NCBI GenBank assembly: GCA_945901965.1 | Contig: CAMDMN010000117.1 | Location: forward strand, 1-6,817 | Source of the DNA: Legionella genomosp. 1 | Lineage (GTDB): Bacteria; Pseudomonadota; Gammaproteobacteria; Legionellales; Legionellaceae | Direction: 5' to 3' | DNA length: 6,817 nt | Part shown: one piece after another, positions 5,851 through 6,817 of the stretch | Numbering within the stretch: the stretch's first letter is position 1 | Layout of the letters: the number at the start of each line of letters is the position of its first letter | The notes under the pieces: generated by a model | Seen by the model: only the letters and a program-made list of their open reading frames with translations | What the model was told of the DNA's origin: nothing | Databases searched by the model: none | Translations under genes and position numbers: made by a program

Positions 5851-6732
5851 ATGCTAGAAAAAACCAAGCTATCTAACCAAGAAATAAATTGGTTAAGAGA
5901 AAATAGAATAACTAGAATTTCTGATAAGAAAGAAATTTTAATCTATCCCATGGGGGCTGAAAGATATTTATCATTAGTCTTATCTGGCAAAAAAAAAGGT
6001 CGATATAATATATCTAATGACATTATCAACAAAAATATTTTAATAATTCCAGGCTACGGTAATAGTGCTTTTTTATTTGCAAATATAGGCGCTAAATCTA
6101 TTACTGTTTATGATAAAGATCCAGTGACCATAGCTTGGATTAAAGCTTTTAAAAAATACTATCATTACCGTGAATACTCTAAAGATCAAAAGCCCTACCC
6201 TTCTATCGGTGAAATATTAACAGCCCTTACTGCTTGGTATCCACCATTGATTAAACTCCCATCGCAGCGATTTACGAATTATATTAGTTATTTAATAAAT
6301 CCAAGGGCTTTAAGACGCAAATATATATTTTATATGATGTCATTAGTTCGTAATGCACTAAAATCCAAAATTAACCATAATTTTGAGTTTGAGCATGATA
6401 TTAAATTTTATGTAGGTGAAATAAAAGATATTAAAAAATCTAATTTTGACACAGCTTTTGTACCTTATCTTTTAGGGGTTACCAATGGAATTGAAGCAAC
6501 TAATCAAATAGTTGATTTTATGAAACAAATAATTAAGATTGTGCCAACTGGTAATGTTTTAGTAAACCCTGCAAGAAGTACTAAAGAGTTTTATATAACT
6601 GGTCAAAGTTATTTTAAAACTTCAGGATATAAAAATATTATAGAAATACCTGAGCTTAAAAGTTATGTTAAGGATGAAGATAAGTATTGGTTTAAAACCC
6701 AAGGAATCGCCATTTTTGGGAACGCGCCGTAG
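5851..6732 (+). CDS. Unrecognised Rossmann/SAM-binding-like protein in the pdh operon
   Basis: I do not recognise this 293-residue protein by name. A strand-loop-strand unit at about residues 61-95 (KNILIIPGYGNSAFLFANIG, then SITVYDKDP) looks like motif I of a class I SAM-dependent methyltransferase, with the glycine loop PGYGNS followed by an acidic residue ending strand 2 (D88 or D90). A later FDTAFVPYLLGVTNG (199-213) could be the strand 4 region. The middle (120-175) is rich in aromatic and basic residues and has no clear membrane helix. The ATG at 5851 is only 2 nt after the pdhC stop and has no strong Shine-Dalgarno, so translation is probably coupled to pdhC. This suggests a role tied to the complex or its acyl product, but that is inference. 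The final residues and the TAG stop fall in a repeat-like sequence. A lipid-headgroup or small-molecule methyltransferase is one possibility; a nucleotide-binding non-enzyme is another. Confidence 0.75.
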   Translation: MLEKTKLSNQEINWLRENRITRISDKKEILIYPMGAERYLSLVLSGKKKGRYNISNDIINKNILIIPGYGNSAFLFANIGAKSITVYDKDPVTIAWIKAFKKYYHYREYSKDQKPYPSIGEILTALTAWYPPLIKLPSQRFTNYISYLINPRALRRKYIFYMMSLVRNALKSKINHNFEFEHDIKFYVGEIKDIKKSNFDTAFVPYLLGVTNGIEATNQIVDFMKQIIKIVPTGNVLVNPARSTKEFYITGQSYFKTSGYKNIIEIPELKSYVKDEDKYWFKTQGIAIFGNAP

Positions 6733-6749
6733 GTTGGGCCTTGCCCCAA
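6721..6749. repeat. Repeat-like GTAGGTTGGGC...GCCCCAA segment with the stop codon
   Basis: The local sequence is far more GC-rich than the gene before it. It contains CGCCGTAGGTTGGGCC, which resembles the GTAGGTTGGGC ends of dispersed repeats in many bacterial genomes (from memory). TTGGG (6734-6738) and CCCAA (6745-6749) form a short hairpin. The TAG stop of the preceding gene (6730-6732) lies within this motif. No T-tract follows, so a terminator role is doubtful. Confidence 0.4.
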
Positions 6750-6783
6750 TGGCATTAACTTAAGAGATTTCATATACAAAAAT

Positions 6784-6817
6784 ACGTCTTTGCGAGCGCA
6801 TGCGAAGCAATCCAGCG
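6784..6817. repeat. Dispersed palindromic repeat (TTGCGAGC...GAAGCAATCC type), cut by window end
   Basis: The segment contains TTGCGAGCGCATGCGAAGCA and then ATCCAGCG. The outer TTGC/GCAA arms (6790-6793 and 6807-6810) enclose the self-complementary CGCATGCG (6798-6805... centred near 6801). This matches, from memory, the ATTGCGAGCGAAGCGAAGCAATCC-like repeats dispersed in intergenic DNA of many AT-rich proteobacteria, including intracellular ones. It stands out from the surrounding AT-rich sequence and continues past the window edge. Confidence 0.6.

Overview
The window is AT-rich DNA, densely coding, with bacterial Shine-Dalgarno sequences. It most likely comes from a gammaproteobacterium, and the sequence of the 2-oxo acid dehydrogenase genes together with a eukaryotic-like gene points to Legionella or another member of the Legionellales. 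That assignment rests on recalled family resemblance, not on a search.

Region 1 (1-1608) is an apparently self-contained two-gene module. About 300 bases of leader hold three operator-like palindromes whose centres are 49 and 50 bp apart, and the outermost overlaps a perfect TATAAT. They are followed by a small HipB-like helix-turn-helix protein. This overlaps by 14 bp a full-length tubulin-tyrosine-ligase-like (TTL) ATP-grasp enzyme. The layout is that of an autoregulated toxin-antitoxin operon (small DNA-binding protein first, enzyme second, overlapping frames, palindromic operators), but the HipA kinase position is taken by a eukaryotic-type peptide/amino-acid ligase. This is the most interesting part of the window.

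Region 2 (1679-2515, minus strand) is a CvfB/YitL-type S1-domain RNA-binding protein, convergent with the TTL gene and divergent from the next operon.

Region 3 (2693-6732) is a tightly packed plus-strand operon: pyruvate dehydrogenase-type E1 alpha, E1 beta and a single-lipoyl E2, followed 2 nt later by an unrecognised 293-residue protein with a Rossmann/SAM-binding-like glycine motif. Genes overlap or nearly touch, so they are probably co-transcribed and translationally coupled. E3 (dihydrolipoamide dehydrogenase) is not in the window. The E1 beta start is best placed at GTG 3762 rather than at the upstream ATG.

Region 4 (6720-6817) looks like two pieces of dispersed repeat. One appears to supply the stop codon of the last gene; the other is a TTGCGAGC...GCGAAGCAATCC palindromic repeat running off the window end.
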